A stretch of 64,000 nucleotides of DNA from Thiomicrospira sp. WB1 (lineage in GTDB: Bacteria; Pseudomonadota; Gammaproteobacteria; Thiomicrospirales; Thiomicrospiraceae), in NCBI RefSeq assembly GCF_001507535.1, contig NZ_LQBN01000004.1, forward strand, positions 62,001 to 126,000, written 5' to 3'. Both the position numbers and the translations under genes were made by a program. The first letter of the stretch is position 1, and each line of letters starts with the position of its first letter. This document shows positions 49,944-61,241 of this stretch, one piece after another. The notes under the pieces are model-generated. The model had not been told where the DNA came from and did not search any database. It worked only from the letters and a program-made list of their open reading frames with translations.

Positions 49944-49984
49944 TTCAGGCCGCTCAAAGCGGCCGCATCCAAACGTTGTTTGGA

Positions 49985-51049
49985 TTATTTAACGCGCTGA
50001 TCCAGCTCGCCCGCCGCATAGCGACGCTGCATTTCTTCCAGACCCAGTGATTTGATCTTGGAAGCGTGGCCAGCACAACCAAACGCTTCGAAACGCGCTT
50101 TACAGATTTCTGACATCGCGTCCTGAGCGGCTTTCAAGAACTTACGAGGATCGAAGTTGGCCTGATTTTCAGCCAGGTGCTTACGAACCGCACCCGTGGA
50201 AGCCATACGCAAATCCGTATCGATGTTCACTTTGCGCACACCATGCTTGATGCCTTCAACGATGGCATCAACCGGCACACCAAAGGTCTGACCCATGTCA
50301 CCGCCGTAGTTGTTGATGATTTCCAACCATTCTTCCGGAACAGAGGAAGAACCGTGCATCACAATGTGTGTATCCGGAATACGCTCGTGAATCTCCTTGA
50401 TGCGGTCGATACGCAGCACATCGTCAGACGGCTTGGAGGTAAACTTGTAAGCACCGTGAGAGGTACCCACGGCAACCGCCAGCGCATCCAGATTGGTTTT
50501 CTTAACGAAATCTGCCGCTTCTTCCGGATCGGTCAGCAACGCGTCCATGTCCATTTTCTCATCGGAACCATGACCATCTTCTTCGCCCATCATGCCGGTT
50601 TCCAGTGAACCAAGACAACCCAGTTCACCTTCCACAGAAACACCGGCAGAGTGTGCAATGTCAACCACGGTACGGGTCACATCAACGTTATACTCATAGC
50701 TGGCCGGGGTCTTCATGTCCGCTTCCAGAGAACCGTCCATCATAACCGAGGTAAAGCCGGACTGAATCGCACGCGTACAAACGCCTGGATCGGAACCGTG
50801 ATCCTGGTGCATGACGATTGGAATTTCAGGATACATTTCAGTCGCTGCTTCAATCAGATGACGCAGGAAAGGTTCACCCGCATATTTACGCGCACCAGCA
50901 GAACCCTGCAGAATAACTGGCGAATCAACGGCTTTGGCCGCTTCCATAATCGCACGGACCTGTTCCATGTTGTTCACGTTGAATGCCGGCATACCGAAAC
51001 CGTGTTCGGCGGCATAATCCATCAGTTCACGAAGTGTAATCATCGCCAT
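49985..51049 (-). CDS. fba: Class II fructose-bisphosphate aldolase, Calvin-cycle type
   Basis: The enzyme joins glyceraldehyde-3-phosphate and dihydroxyacetone phosphate, and in autotrophs also forms sedoheptulose bisphosphate. The 354 residues contain the zinc-ligand motif HQDHGSD (81-87), [31 protein letters not shown] and NIDTDLRMA, matching the CbbA/Calvin subtype. The start has GGAG eight bases upstream. It has its own promoter and closes the tkt-gap-pgk-pyk-fba series. Confidence 0.96.
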   Translation of the reverse strand: MAMITLRELMDYAAEHGFGMPAFNVNNMEQVRAIMEAAKAVDSPVILQGSAGARKYAGEPFLRHLIEAATEMYPEIPIVMHQDHGSDPGVCTRAIQSGFTSVMMDGSLEADMKTPASYEYNVDVTRTVVDIAHSAGVSVEGELGCLGSLETGMMGEEDGHGSDEKMDMDALLTDPEEAADFVKKTNLDALAVAVGTSHGAYKFTSKPSDDVLRIDRIKEIHERIPDTHIVMHGSSSVPEEWLEIINNYGGDMGQTFGVPVDAIVEGIKHGVRKVNIDTDLRMASTGAVRKHLAENQANFDPRKFLKAAQDAMSEICKARFEAFGCAGHASKIKSLGLEEMQRRYAAGELDQRVK

Positions 51050-51089
51050 ATGCGTGACTCCTCTATTAGTTTAAAAAAACATTCCAGCC

Positions 51090-51117
51090 ATTCTAGCAGT
51101 GTCCAGTGGCTTTACAA
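51090..51117 (-). promoter_or_regulatory. fba promoter
   Basis: On the minus strand TTGTAA (51112-51117), a 16-base spacer and TAGAAT (51090-51095) preceded by TGC. It lies in the pyk-fba gap, about 40 bases before the fba ATG, and gives fba independent transcription. Confidence 0.72.
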
Positions 51118-51165
51118 CCCTGAACAATGCTGAAATTCTGTGCGTCTCATTCTTTAAAATCCCGC

Positions 51166-52608
51166 TTATGGGACTTTGACAATCTCCATCTGGTTGGTGC
51201 CACCCATTTTCCCTCGGGCCTGACCGCGCGTCACCAATACCTGATCGCCGGTGGACACAACACCTTTTGATTTAAGCTCATTCAGAATACCCGCCTGTAC
51301 TTCGTCATCCGACAAACCACTGTAATCCACACTGGTCGGGTAAACCCCACGATACAGGGTCACTTTGCGGCGGGTGTCGATGTGCGGTGTCAGCGCAATG
51401 ATCGGAATGCCCGAGCTGATCCGTGACATCAGCAATGGGGTGTTGCCGGATTCGGTGAGCGCGGCAATGCATTTCACATCAAAATGGTTGGCCGCGTACA
51501 TCGCTGACATGGCGATGGTTTCATCAATGGCGGTAAACGACTCATCAATGCGGTGCGTGGATTCACGCGTGCTACGGGTCTGCTCCGCTTCGTGGGCAAT
51601 GCCAGACATGGTCTCAATCACCAGACTCGGTGAATGACCGGTGGCGGTCTCACCAGAGAGCATCACCGCATCCGACCCATCCATAACGGCGTTGGCAACG
51701 TCAAAGACTTCCGCCCGAGTCGGAATCGCATTTTCGATCATGGTTTCCATCATTTGTGTGGCCGTGATGGTGATGCGATTTAACTGGCGCGCACGCTTGA
51801 TCATTTTCTTCTGCAAGGCTGGCAATTGAGCATCGCCAACCTCAACGCCCAGGTCGCCGCGGGCGATCATAATCACATCAGAGGCCAGAATAATGCTGTC
51901 CAGGGTAAAGTCATCATTGACCGCCTCGGCGCGCTCGATTTTTGACACAATGCTACAGATCAGGCCGGCGTCTTCCGCCAGAGAGCGACATTCTTCCACA
52001 TCCTCCGCACTGCGCGGGAACGACAGCGCCAAGTAATCACATTGAATTTTGGCCGCCGTCAGGATGTCTTCTTTGTCTTTTTCAGTCAGTGCCGCGGCGG
52101 ACAAGCCGCCTCCCAGCAGATTGATGCCTTTGTTGTTGGACAGGTCACCGCCGACCACAACCGTGCAGTTGACACGCTCGCCTTCGACATTGTCCACATC
52201 CAGCACCACTCGGCCGTCATCCAGCAACAGACGATCGCCGGACTTGACGTCATGTGGCAGGCTGGGGTAGGTCAGCCCTACCTCACTCTGGTTGCCTTCA
52301 TTGGGATCAACATTATTGTCCAGCGCGAACTTATCGCCTTTCTCGAGGTAAATTTTGCCTTCAGCAAATCGGGCAATACGGATTTTAGGCCCTTGTAGGT
52401 CGACCAGGATCCCGACTTCACGGTCCAGACGAGCGGACAGTTCACGCACCTCTTTGGCGCGCTGAATCTGTTCTTCCGCCTGTCCGTGGGACATATTGAT
52501 GCGGACCACGTCCACACCAGCCTTGATCATGCGTGCCAGTTCCCCTTCCCGATCCGTGGCTGGGCCCAGCGTTGCAACAATTTTTGTACGTCTTAAACCA
52601 GATGGCAT
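51166..52608 (-). CDS. pyk: Pyruvate kinase
   Basis: Pyruvate kinase makes pyruvate and ATP from phosphoenolpyruvate. The 480 residues contain RRTKIVATLGPATDREGEL, VDVVRINMSHGQAEE, IMIARGDLGVEVGDAQLP and AVMLSGETATGHSPSLV, with an intact C-terminal allosteric domain. Its location within the Calvin-gene cluster is typical of Thiomicrospira-like autotrophs. A long hairpin lies in the leader upstream. No terminator separates it from fba. Confidence 0.97.
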   Translation of the reverse strand: MPSGLRRTKIVATLGPATDREGELARMIKAGVDVVRINMSHGQAEEQIQRAKEVRELSARLDREVGILVDLQGPKIRIARFAEGKIYLEKGDKFALDNNVDPNEGNQSEVGLTYPSLPHDVKSGDRLLLDDGRVVLDVDNVEGERVNCTVVVGGDLSNNKGINLLGGGLSAAALTEKDKEDILTAAKIQCDYLALSFPRSAEDVEECRSLAEDAGLICSIVSKIERAEAVNDDFTLDSIILASDVIMIARGDLGVEVGDAQLPALQKKMIKRARQLNRITITATQMMETMIENAIPTRAEVFDVANAVMDGSDAVMLSGETATGHSPSLVIETMSGIAHEAEQTRSTRESTHRIDESFTAIDETIAMSAMYAANHFDVKCIAALTESGNTPLLMSRISSGIPIIALTPHIDTRRKVTLYRGVYPTSVDYSGLSDDEVQAGILNELKSKGVVSTGDQVLVTRGQARGKMGGTNQMEIVKVP

Positions 52609-52676
52609 ACGTTATGTTTTCCTTTGACTTGAATCTTGTGTCTGCTTCAATTCGGGAAGAAACAAGATGTCTCGCG

Positions 52677-52715
52677 AAATAAACTCATGTTCAGGCGAAC
52701 GCCTGAAGTTTATTT
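52677..52715 (-). promoter_or_regulatory. Long hairpin in the pyk leader
   Basis: An inner 8-bp stem TTCAGGCG-AA-CGCCTGAA is extended by outer arms AAATAAACT/AGTTTATTT with a four-base bulge. It lies between the pgk terminator and the pyk start (about 70 bases upstream of it). It may be a leader RNA structure or a weak terminator. Confidence 0.5.
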
Positions 52716-52757
52716 ACCGAGCCATCCTCATGTTTTCTTCCACACCAGACAAGAACA

Positions 52758-52787
52758 TAAAAGGGCCGGGCCAAAACAGCCCGTCCC
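52758..52787 (-). terminator. Terminator after pgk
   Basis: On the minus strand GGGACGGGC / GCCCGGCCC (one A-G mismatch) is followed by TTTTATG. It lies between pgk and pyk. Confidence 0.65.
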
Positions 52788-52800
52788 AGCATTCCAGCGC

Positions 52801-53982
52801 TTACTTCTGCGCTGCTTTTTCCAGCATTTCCACCGCGGGCAGTTTTTTGCCTTCCAGGAACTCCAGGAAAGCACCACCACCGGTTGAGATGTACGACACT
52901 TTGTCTGCGATGTCGTATTTATCAATCGCTGCCAGGGTGTCACCGCCACCAGCAATGGAGAAGGCATCGGATTCGGCAATCGCCATGGAAATGGCTTTGG
53001 TGCCTTCGCCGAACTGATCGAACTCAAACACACCGACCGGCCCGTTCCAGACCACGGTGCCAGCGTTTTTGATGATTTTCGCCAGTTCCGCGGCAGAATC
53101 CGGACCAATATCGAAAATCATGTCGTCGTCTGCCACGTCGGTCACAGGCTTGGTTTCCGCTTTGGCGTTCTCCGAAAACTCTTTTCCGCATACGACATCC
53201 GAAGCCAATGGGATCGCCGCCCCACGGGATTCCATGATCTCGTTCAATTTTTTACAGGTTGGCACCAGATCGGTTTCAGACAGGGAGTTGCCAACATTAT
53301 GGCCTGCCGCTTCGATGAAGGTGTTGGCGATGCCACCCCCCACAACCAGCTGGTCCACTTTTTCCGACAGGGATTCCAGCACTGTCAATTTGGTTGAAAC
53401 CTTGGAGCCACCAACGATGGCCACCATCGGGCGTTTTGGCTCATGCAGGGCTTTGCCCAGTGCTTCCAACTCAGCCGCCAGCAATGGTCCGGCACAGGCA
53501 ACGGGCGCATACTCACCCGCCCCATGGGTAGAGGCCTGGGCGCGGTGGGCGGTACCAAATGCATCCATGACATAGATGTCGCACAGTGCCGCGTATTTTT
53601 TGGAGAGTTCAACGTCGTTCTTTTTCTCACCAACGTTGAAACGCACATTTTCCAACAGGACGATTTCGCCTTCGGCCACGTCCACATCGCCGTCCAGATA
53701 ATCTTTCACCAGGCGAACGTCTTTGCCCAGTTTTTCTGACAAATCCGCCGCCACTGGGGCCATGGAAGATTCCTGATCGAATTCACCTTCAGTCGGACGC
53801 CCAAGATGAGACATCAGCATCACTTTGGCACCGGCTTCGGCAGCCATTTTCATGGTCGGCAAGGAAGCACGAATCCGTGCATCCGACGTCACTTTGCCAT
53901 TTTTAACTGGCACGTTCAGATCTTCGCGAATCAATACGCGCTTACCTGCCAGATCCAGGTCAGACATTTTCAATACAGACAT
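52801..53982 (-). CDS. pgk: Phosphoglycerate kinase
   Basis: Pgk phosphorylates 3-phosphoglycerate in the Calvin direction. From the ATG at 53982 (GAGG about seven bases upstream) the protein has 393 residues. It shows [11 protein letters not shown], the [12 protein letters not shown] motif, [12 protein letters not shown] and the C-terminal [13 protein letters not shown] 20-residue longer frame upstream contains the terminator region and has no family match. Confidence 0.97.
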   Translation of the reverse strand: MSVLKMSDLDLAGKRVLIREDLNVPVKNGKVTSDARIRASLPTMKMAAEAGAKVMLMSHLGRPTEGEFDQESSMAPVAADLSEKLGKDVRLVKDYLDGDVDVAEGEIVLLENVRFNVGEKKNDVELSKKYAALCDIYVMDAFGTAHRAQASTHGAGEYAPVACAGPLLAAELEALGKALHEPKRPMVAIVGGSKVSTKLTVLESLSEKVDQLVVGGGIANTFIEAAGHNVGNSLSETDLVPTCKKLNEIMESRGAAIPLASDVVCGKEFSENAKAETKPVTDVADDDMIFDIGPDSAAELAKIIKNAGTVVWNGPVGVFEFDQFGEGTKAISMAIAESDAFSIAGGGDTLAAIDKYDIADKVSYISTGGGAFLEFLEGKKLPAVEMLEKAAQK

Positions 53983-54085
53983 AAACCGTCCTCTTTTTAA
54001 CGTTTGAGCCCAATGGGCCGGGATCATTGTGATTGTGTTCACTTATAGGGACGACGTGAATCATCCACATAAGCCAGCACAAGCG

Positions 54086-54117
54086 AAAAAGCCATCGGGC
54101 CCAGGAAGGCCCCGATG
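54086..54117 (-). terminator. Terminator after gap
   Basis: On the minus strand CATCGGG / CCCGATG with additional inner pairs is followed by GGCTTTTTCG. It lies about 15 bases after the gap stop. Confidence 0.75.
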
Positions 54118-54131
54118 ACAAACTCAACGAC

Positions 54132-55139
<1,008 letters not shown>

Positions 55140-55154
55140 TTACTCCTGAAATTC

Positions 55155-55166
55155 ACCAGGCCTGGT
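55155..55166. repeat. Palindromic element copy 7, upstream of gap
   Basis: ACCAGGCCTGGT lies in the tkt-gap gap, about 19 bases upstream of the gap ATG and just before its ribosome-binding site. Confidence 0.82.
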
Positions 55167-55206
55167 CAAAACCGGCCCGGCTTTGGGTTACGTTAAAACT
55201 TAAAAA

Positions 55207-57195
55207 TTATCCGATCAGTGCGTTTGCGCGCTTGACCACGTTTTCAACCGTGAAGCCAAATTCTTCGAACAAGGCAGGCGCAGGCGCCGATTCACCGAAG
55301 GTGGTCATACAGACGATGTCACCATCCGTGCCCACATACTTGTACCAGGAATCCCCAGTACCGGCTTCGATCGCCATGCGCTTCACACCTGGGGTCAGAA
55401 CGCTGTCACGATAGGCCTGATCCTGCTCGTCAAACACGTCTGTGGACGGCATGGAAACCACGCGAACGTTCTTGCCAGACATTTGCGCCGCGGCGTCCAT
55501 GGCCAAGCCGACTTCGGAGCCGGTCGCAATCATAATCAGGTCCGGCGTACCGTCACAATCTTTCAGGATGTAGCCGCCTTTTTCGATGTTTTTGACCTGC
55601 TCAGGCGTACGCTCCATTGGCTCCAGACCCTGACGGGAGAAGACCAATGCCGTCGGCGCATCGCCACGCATCACCGCCATCTTCCAGGACACCGCGGTTT
55701 CCACGGCGTCACAGGCACGCCAGGTTTGGAAGTTTGGAATCACACGCATGGTCGCCATCTGCTCAACTGGCTGGTGCGTTGGGCCGTCTTCACCCAGACC
55801 AATGGAATCGTGGGTGTAAACATAGATGGTGCCGATTTTCATCAGGGCCGACATACGCAGAGCGTTGCGCATGAACTCCATGAACATAAAGAAGGTGCCG
55901 CCGAAGACCTTAAAGCCACCGTGCAGCACCATGCCGTTCATCATGTGCGCCATGCCAAATTCACGCACGCCCCAAGACAGATAGTTGCCGTTGGCATGCG
56001 CGTGATTGATTTTCTTGGTGCCCGACCAGTTGGTCAGGTTAGACCCGGTCAAATCGGCTGAACCACCGAACAATTCCGGCAACAGACCACCAACGTGTTC
56101 AATCGCGCTCTGAGACGCCTTACGCGAGGCGACTTTTGGCATGTCTTTTTGAGTGTTGGCAATGAACTTGTCCATTTCCACTTCAAAATTGGCCGGCAAT
56201 TCGCCTTTCAAACGACGTTCGAACTCGGCTGCTTCTTTCGGGAATTCTTTGCGATAGGCTTCAAACGCCTCGTTCCAGGCCGCTTCGTCCTTGGCGCCCT
56301 GCTCGCTGTGGTCCCAACCGCTGTAGACATCTTCCGGCACGTGGAATGGCTCGTGGTCCCAACCCAGGTTTTCGCGCGTCAGCTTGATTTCCTCGTCGCC
56401 CAGCGGGGCACCGTGGCAGTCGTGTGAGCCGCACAGGTTTGGCGAACCAAAACCGATGGTGGTGCGGGTACAGATCAGGGTTGGCTGATCGCCATTGGCT
56501 TTCGCTTCGACGATGGCCTTGTTGATCGCATCCGCATCGTGACCGTCCACGTCACGAATGACCTGCCAGCCGTACGACTCGAAACGTCCGGCCGGGTCTT
56601 TTTCCATCCAGTCATCGATGTGGCCATCAATGGAGATGTTATTGTCATCCCAGAAGGCAATCAGTTTGCCCAGACCCAAGGTCCCGGCCAGCGCTGCCGA
56701 TTCATGCGACAGGCCTTCCATTAGACAGCCATCGCCCATGAAGACGTAAGTGTTGTGGTCAACAATGGTATGACCCGGCTTGTTGAACTGAGCCGCCAGC
56801 GTGCGCTCGGCAATCGCCATACCAATCGCGTTGGCAATCCCCTGACCCAGGGGACCGGTGGTGGTTTCGATGCCGTCGGCATAGCCGTATTCCGGGTGAC
56901 CGGCGGTTTTGGCGTGCAGTTGACGGAATTGCTTAATGTCGTCCATCGACAGATCAAAACCGGTCAAGTGCAGCAATGAATACAGCAACATGGAACCGTG
57001 ACCGTTGGACAGAACAAAACGGTCGCGATCGGCCCAGTTGGCATTTTTCGGGTTGTACTTCATGTGGTCATTCCACAGCACTTCCGCAATATCCGCCATG
57101 CCCATCGGGGCACCCGGATGACCGGACTTGGCTTTTTGGACCGCGTCCATGCTCAAGACACGAATCGCATTGGCTAGTTCTCTACGGGTTGGCAT
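55207..57195 (-). CDS. tkt: Transketolase
   Basis: Transketolase moves two-carbon units in the Calvin and pentose phosphate pathways using thiamine diphosphate. The 662 residues include [17 protein letters not shown], the TPP-binding [12 protein letters not shown] and [10 protein letters not shown], and [18 protein letters not shown]. The start has GGGGAG about eight bases upstream. It is the first gene of the cbb-type cluster, downstream of a promoter and a long leader. Confidence 0.98.
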   Translation of the reverse strand: MPTRRELANAIRVLSMDAVQKAKSGHPGAPMGMADIAEVLWNDHMKYNPKNANWADRDRFVLSNGHGSMLLYSLLHLTGFDLSMDDIKQFRQLHAKTAGHPEYGYADGIETTTGPLGQGIANAIGMAIAERTLAAQFNKPGHTIVDHNTYVFMGDGCLMEGLSHESAALAGTLGLGKLIAFWDDNNISIDGHIDDWMEKDPAGRFESYGWQVIRDVDGHDADAINKAIVEAKANGDQPTLICTRTTIGFGSPNLCGSHDCHGAPLGDEEIKLTRENLGWDHEPFHVPEDVYSGWDHSEQGAKDEAAWNEAFEAYRKEFPKEAAEFERRLKGELPANFEVEMDKFIANTQKDMPKVASRKASQSAIEHVGGLLPELFGGSADLTGSNLTNWSGTKKINHAHANGNYLSWGVREFGMAHMMNGMVLHGGFKVFGGTFFMFMEFMRNALRMSALMKIGTIYVYTHDSIGLGEDGPTHQPVEQMATMRVIPNFQTWRACDAVETAVSWKMAVMRGDAPTALVFSRQGLEPMERTPEQVKNIEKGGYILKDCDGTPDLIMIATGSEVGLAMDAAAQMSGKNVRVVSMPSTDVFDEQDQAYRDSVLTPGVKRMAIEAGTGDSWYKYVGTDGDIVCMTTFGESAPAPALFEEFGFTVENVVKRANALIG

Positions 57196-57234
57196 TAAAC
57201 AACTCCCCTAAGTTATAAAAAATTCGGTATGACC

Positions 57235-57338
57235 ATCGGTGCCAGCAGCAGGCCCGCCCCGGCAAAAATTCAGGGCAAAACAGCGCTAACTACTTCATTT
57301 TACTGGCAGAGTGCATGGTTTTTGATACAGGCACCGAT
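57235..57338. repeat. 9-bp inverted repeat spanning the tkt leader
   Basis: ATCGGTGCC (57235-57243) and GGCACCGAT (57330-57338) are exact complements separated by 86 bases, in the tkt leader. They could form the base of a large RNA stem-loop. This may be chance. Confidence 0.35.
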
Positions 57339-57354
57339 CGTAAATTGGAGCAAC

Positions 57355-57383
57355 ATTCTCTCTTAAAAAACCATTTTCATCAA
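57355..57383 (-). promoter_or_regulatory. tkt (Calvin cluster) promoter
   Basis: On the minus strand TTGATG (57378-57383), a 17-base spacer and GAGAAT (57355-57360). It lies in the 410-base gap between tkt and the rhodanese gene and implies a leader of about 150 bases. No clear CbbR box was made out. Confidence 0.55.
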
Positions 57384-57605
57384 GTTTTCTTATTTTTTGC
57401 ACGTCCGCTTACCAGGTCCAAATCCAAACATTGACAGCTCTCAGACGGCTCAAATGGCACCCTAACCGCCCCAGATGACAAAGGCGTGAATTTTCGAGTA
57501 CCCATGAATTTTTTGTGAAAACCGACACGGAATCACCGCTTTTAACCCTAATATGCTAGGATTTCAATCAGTCATACGCTTTTTAACTCAACCAGGAGAC
57601 GTACG

Positions 57606-58046
57606 ATGCCACTTCGACTTAAAGACTTTGTGCAAACCGCCAAAGACCATGTCAAAGAAATCACCTGCGATCAAGTGGCCGACTATCAGGCGCGCGGCTA
57701 CAAGCTGCTCGATGTTCGCGAAGCCGCGGAATACCTGGGCGGGACCATTCCCATGTCCCTGCACATCCCCCGCGGCCTGTTGGAACCCAAATGCGATCCG
57801 GACTTTCCCGGCCATGAAGCGCAGTTGAGCAACCCGGACCAGCCCTGGATCATTTTCTGTCAGGCAGGCGGGCGCGGCGTACTCGCAGCCTACACCCTGC
57901 AGCAGATGGGGTTTACCGACGTGGTCAATCTCGCTGGTGGTTTCGGCGCCTGGAAAGAATTTGGCGGCGACATGGAATGCCCACCGACCGAAGACGGCCT
58001 AATGCGTTGCGACCACCCGTGGAATCCGGGCTACATCAACAACTGA
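57606..58046 (+). CDS. Rhodanese-like domain protein
   Basis: The 146-residue protein is a single rhodanese domain: LLDVREAAEYLGGTIP, and the active-site loop IIFCQAGGRG with Cys85. Such proteins transfer sulfane sulfur to cyanide or thiols; in a sulfur oxidiser a sulfur-carrier role is possible, but this is inference. It stands alone, divergent from tkt, with AGGAG eight bases before the ATG. It ends at a palindromic bidirectional terminator. Confidence 0.85.
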   Translation: MPLRLKDFVQTAKDHVKEITCDQVADYQARGYKLLDVREAAEYLGGTIPMSLHIPRGLLEPKCDPDFPGHEAQLSNPDQPWIIFCQAGGRGVLAAYTLQQMGFTDVVNLAGGFGAWKEFGGDMECPPTEDGLMRCDHPWNPGYINN

Positions 58047-58072
58047 TCCTTGCCCGCTGAGTCTTTGTTTTC

Positions 58073-58102
58073 TGCTTTTTGACCAGGCCTGGTCAAAAAG
58101 CA
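58073..58102. terminator. 30-bp perfect palindrome, probable bidirectional terminator (element copy 8)
   Basis: TGCTTTTTGACCAGG and its complement form a perfect 30-bp palindrome around the 12-bp core, between the convergent rhodanese and RND genes. Poly-T flanks on both strands suit two-way termination. Confidence 0.78.
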
Positions 58103-58109
58103 TTCAACC

Positions 58110-61100
58110 TCAGCGTTCAAGCACATCCCGCCGCCTCTGTCGCGCATGCTCATAAAACGACAACGCGGCCGGGATCACCATCAGAATCAGCACCGTGGAA
58201 AATGCCAGGCCAAAGGCGATGGATGTGGCCATGGGGATTAGAAATTGCGCCTGCAACGACGTTTCAAACAATAGCGGTGTCAACCCGGCGATGGTGGTCA
58301 GAGAGGTCAGCAACACCGCCCGAACCCGTTGCACCGAAGCCTCTTCAAGCGCTTCACTGACGCCCATGCCCTGTTCACGTAAATGTTTGTAAAACGTGAC
58401 CAGAATAATCGAATCATTGACCACAATCCCAGACAGCCCGAACAGCCCGAACAGGGACAGAATGGTCAAATCAATGTTCAAAAGCCAGTGACCGGTAATC
58501 GCGCCGATCAGGCCAAACGGAATCGCCATCATCACCACCAGTGGCCAGACATAAGAGCCAAACACCCAGGCCAACACGATGTAAATCATCGACAGGCCGA
58601 TCACCAGACCAATTTTCATGTCGCCCATGGTTTCCGACTGCTGAGCCCGCTGCCCCTCCAACGAATAGCTCAGACCATAACGCTGTACCAGCTCAGGCAA
58701 GATTCCCTGCTCCAATTCAGCCAGAATGCGATTGGCATTGTTGAGGGTTTTGTCCACTTCGCCCACCACAGTCACCGCCAGACGACCATCCACATGGCGC
58801 ACCACATCAAACCCGCGCTGAGTCCGCCAGTCAGCCACCGTGCTGAGCGGCACTTTTTCGCCCTCCGGCGTTGTCACTCGAAAGCGCGACAAGGTGGCAA
58901 AACGAGCCTGCTCAGCGCGCGGCAACTGCAGCCGCACCTCCACTTCATCCACACCATCGGTAAAAATCTGCACCAGACGACCGGAAAAAGCATCCCCGAG
59001 CTGACGGCCGAGTGAGGCATACGTAAAGCCCAGCGCCTTGCCTTGCGGGGTCAGTTCGTATACGAGCTGATCGCGCCCATAAGGCAAGTCATCACGCACC
59101 CCAGAGACCCCTTCAATCTGATCCAGAACCGCCTGAAGGTCCAGCGCGGCCCGTTTGAGCGCCCGCGGCTCCGCACCCCAGAGGCGCACATCAATATCAC
59201 TCCCCGGCGGGCCCATTCGCGGCGATTCAATCGTGAGCACATCCAGCCCCGGTACCGTCCCGGCGCGCTTCTCCCATTCTCGTATCAGCGCTTCATTGCG
59301 CGTCTCACGCTGATCGGAATCCACCAGTTCGATGTTCACACTGCTGAAATTCGCCCCTTGCTGGCGTGCGGTTTCGTTGTAATGCACCACGGCCGTTTTG
59401 ACAATGCCCGGTTCCAGGGCCTGTTCGGCCTCAAGCAACGCCTGGTACAACCGATCCGCATAGCGCGCACTGACTTCGGGCGGAGTCCCGGCGACAAAAC
59501 GTGCATCCGCATTCAGTTTGGTGGACTCCGGCGACGGGAAAAATACAAACGCCAGACGTCCTCCGGCCAGCAGTCCCACCACCAGAATCATCATTGCCAG
59601 GGTGCTCGCCATGGCAATGCCTCGGTGCGCCAGCACCCAGCGCACCGCACAACGAAACGGCCCATTGCGCCAACGGTCGAACCCGGACTCCAACCGATCA
59701 CGAACACTGCCGGGCTTAACCGGTTGGACGCGCGTCAACGCCATGCGCAAATGCCCGGGCAGGACCACGAAACTCTCGACCAGCGAGGCAAAAATCACCG
59801 CAATGATCACCAGCGGGATCGCAAACAGAATATTGCCCACTTCGCCCCCGACCAGCATCAAAGGCAAAAACGCCGCCACCGTTGTAATCGAAGCCGCCGT
59901 GACCGGGGGCAACATCCGGTGCGCCCCGCCTTCCGCCGCCCTGAGTGCCGACTCGCCACGTTCATGGTGCGCCAGCGCATCTTCCCCGACCACAATCGCA
60001 TCGTCCACAATGATGCCCAGCGCCATGATCAAGGCAAACAGACTCATCATATTGATTGAGCCACCGGCCAGATACATCACCATTAGGGTCATCATGAACG
60101 ACACGGGGATGCCCACCGCCACCCAGAAGGCCACCCGGCCATGCATAAATAAATACAGAATGAGGACCACCAGAATCAGGCCGCCGATGCCATTATTGAC
60201 CAGCAGCATAATGCGCTCGTTCACTAACGACCAGGTTTCATCATAAACCTTCAGTGTCAGATCCGGCGGCAAGCTGGAACGGGTCTTGGTCAGCCACTGC
60301 TGCATCACCTCGAACGACACCAGTGTGTCGCCGTCTTCGTCACGCATCAACCGCATTTCCACCGCCGGGGCACCGTCCACCATCAACTGGGGACTGTTTT
60401 TCATGACCCGGCGTTCAATCTGCGCCAACTCCCCCAGACTGACCCGTTCGTGATCGCCTTGCACCCAGCTCAGCTGGGAAAAGGCTTTCGGCGTCCGTGC
60501 CTGTTCAATCGCACGGATATCACGGGCGGAATCGGCATCCCCAAGGGATCCGGCCGGTAAATCCACACTCATGCCGTTGATCCGATCAGCCAACTGCTCA
60601 AAGGTCAGCTCATGCGCCTCCAGTTGTTCCTGGGACACCTCAATCGCCACTTCCTCATTGGGCAGACCCGTGAAATTAATCTGGTCGATCCCGGCATCCA
60701 GCAATTCACGCTCAAAACGACGCACCCAGGGTCGCAATGCGTCACGGTCACCCCCCTGATGAATCACCAGCAGCCGTGCCACCGGCTCATAGCGCACCAC
60801 ACGTTGCACAATCGGTTTTTCAGCGTCCTGAGGAAGATTGCGCAACTCACTGACACGCTGATTGACCTCATCCATGACCTCGATCATGTCCGTGCCTTCC
60901 TGGAATTTAAGCGAGAGTGTGGCCATGCCCAGAGAGGAGGTGGAGGTCATCTCATCCAGAGACTGAACGTTGCGCAATACCCGCTCAAGCGGCTCCGTGA
61001 TCGAAGTTTCCACATCCTCGGCATTGGCCCCGGGCCACACCACTTGCACCGTGGCCACGTCGAGCTCAAAATTCGGGAAAAATTGCACGTTCATTTTGAT

Positions 61101-61241
61101 CAGGGCCACAAGCCCGGAAAGAATCATGATGATCATCACCAGATTCGGCGCGACCGGATGCCGGGCAAATCGCCCGATCAAGCCATAAGATCTGTTTTCG
61201 CCCGCTGGCTGAGAAGGGTGCGCCGAATCCGCTGCACTCAT
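58110..61241 (-). CDS. RND family efflux transporter permease
   Basis: The 1043 residues have the AcrB-like arrangement of twelve helices and two large periplasmic loops. TM4 has the paired aspartates in GIIVDDAIVV (about 409-418), needed for proton transfer. TM10 has LSGIVVNDSII, so the lysine equivalent to AcrB Lys940 is not where expected. It is paired with the membrane-fusion protein gene, which it overlaps by four bases; no TolC-type outer-membrane gene is nearby. Substrate is unknown. Confidence 0.93.
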   Translation of the reverse strand: MSAADSAHPSQPAGENRSYGLIGRFARHPVAPNLVMIIMILSGLVALIKMNVQFFPNFELDVATVQVVWPGANAEDVETSITEPLERVLRNVQSLDEMTSTSSLGMATLSLKFQEGTDMIEVMDEVNQRVSELRNLPQDAEKPIVQRVVRYEPVARLLVIHQGGDRDALRPWVRRFERELLDAGIDQINFTGLPNEEVAIEVSQEQLEAHELTFEQLADRINGMSVDLPAGSLGDADSARDIRAIEQARTPKAFSQLSWVQGDHERVSLGELAQIERRVMKNSPQLMVDGAPAVEMRLMRDEDGDTLVSFEVMQQWLTKTRSSLPPDLTLKVYDETWSLVNERIMLLVNNGIGGLILVVLILYLFMHGRVAFWVAVGIPVSFMMTLMVMYLAGGSINMMSLFALIMALGIIVDDAIVVGEDALAHHERGESALRAAEGGAHRMLPPVTAASITTVAAFLPLMLVGGEVGNILFAIPLVIIAVIFASLVESFVVLPGHLRMALTRVQPVKPGSVRDRLESGFDRWRNGPFRCAVRWVLAHRGIAMASTLAMMILVVGLLAGGRLAFVFFPSPESTKLNADARFVAGTPPEVSARYADRLYQALLEAEQALEPGIVKTAVVHYNETARQQGANFSSVNIELVDSDQRETRNEALIREWEKRAGTVPGLDVLTIESPRMGPPGSDIDVRLWGAEPRALKRAALDLQAVLDQIEGVSGVRDDLPYGRDQLVYELTPQGKALGFTYASLGRQLGDAFSGRLVQIFTDGVDEVEVRLQLPRAEQARFATLSRFRVTTPEGEKVPLSTVADWRTQRGFDVVRHVDGRLAVTVVGEVDKTLNNANRILAELEQGILPELVQRYGLSYSLEGQRAQQSETMGDMKIGLVIGLSMIYIVLAWVFGSYVWPLVVMMAIPFGLIGAITGHWLLNIDLTILSLFGLFGLSGIVVNDSIILVTFYKHLREQGMGVSEALEEASVQRVRAVLLTSLTTIAGLTPLLFETSLQAQFLIPMATSIAFGLAFSTVLILMVIPAALSFYEHARQRRRDVLER

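Noticed and set aside
57196-57605. Riboswitch or CbbR box in the long tkt-rhodanese gap
   Set aside because: Apart from the promoter and a 9-bp inverted repeat, no known riboswitch core or clear LysR-type T-N11-A operator pattern was made out by eye.
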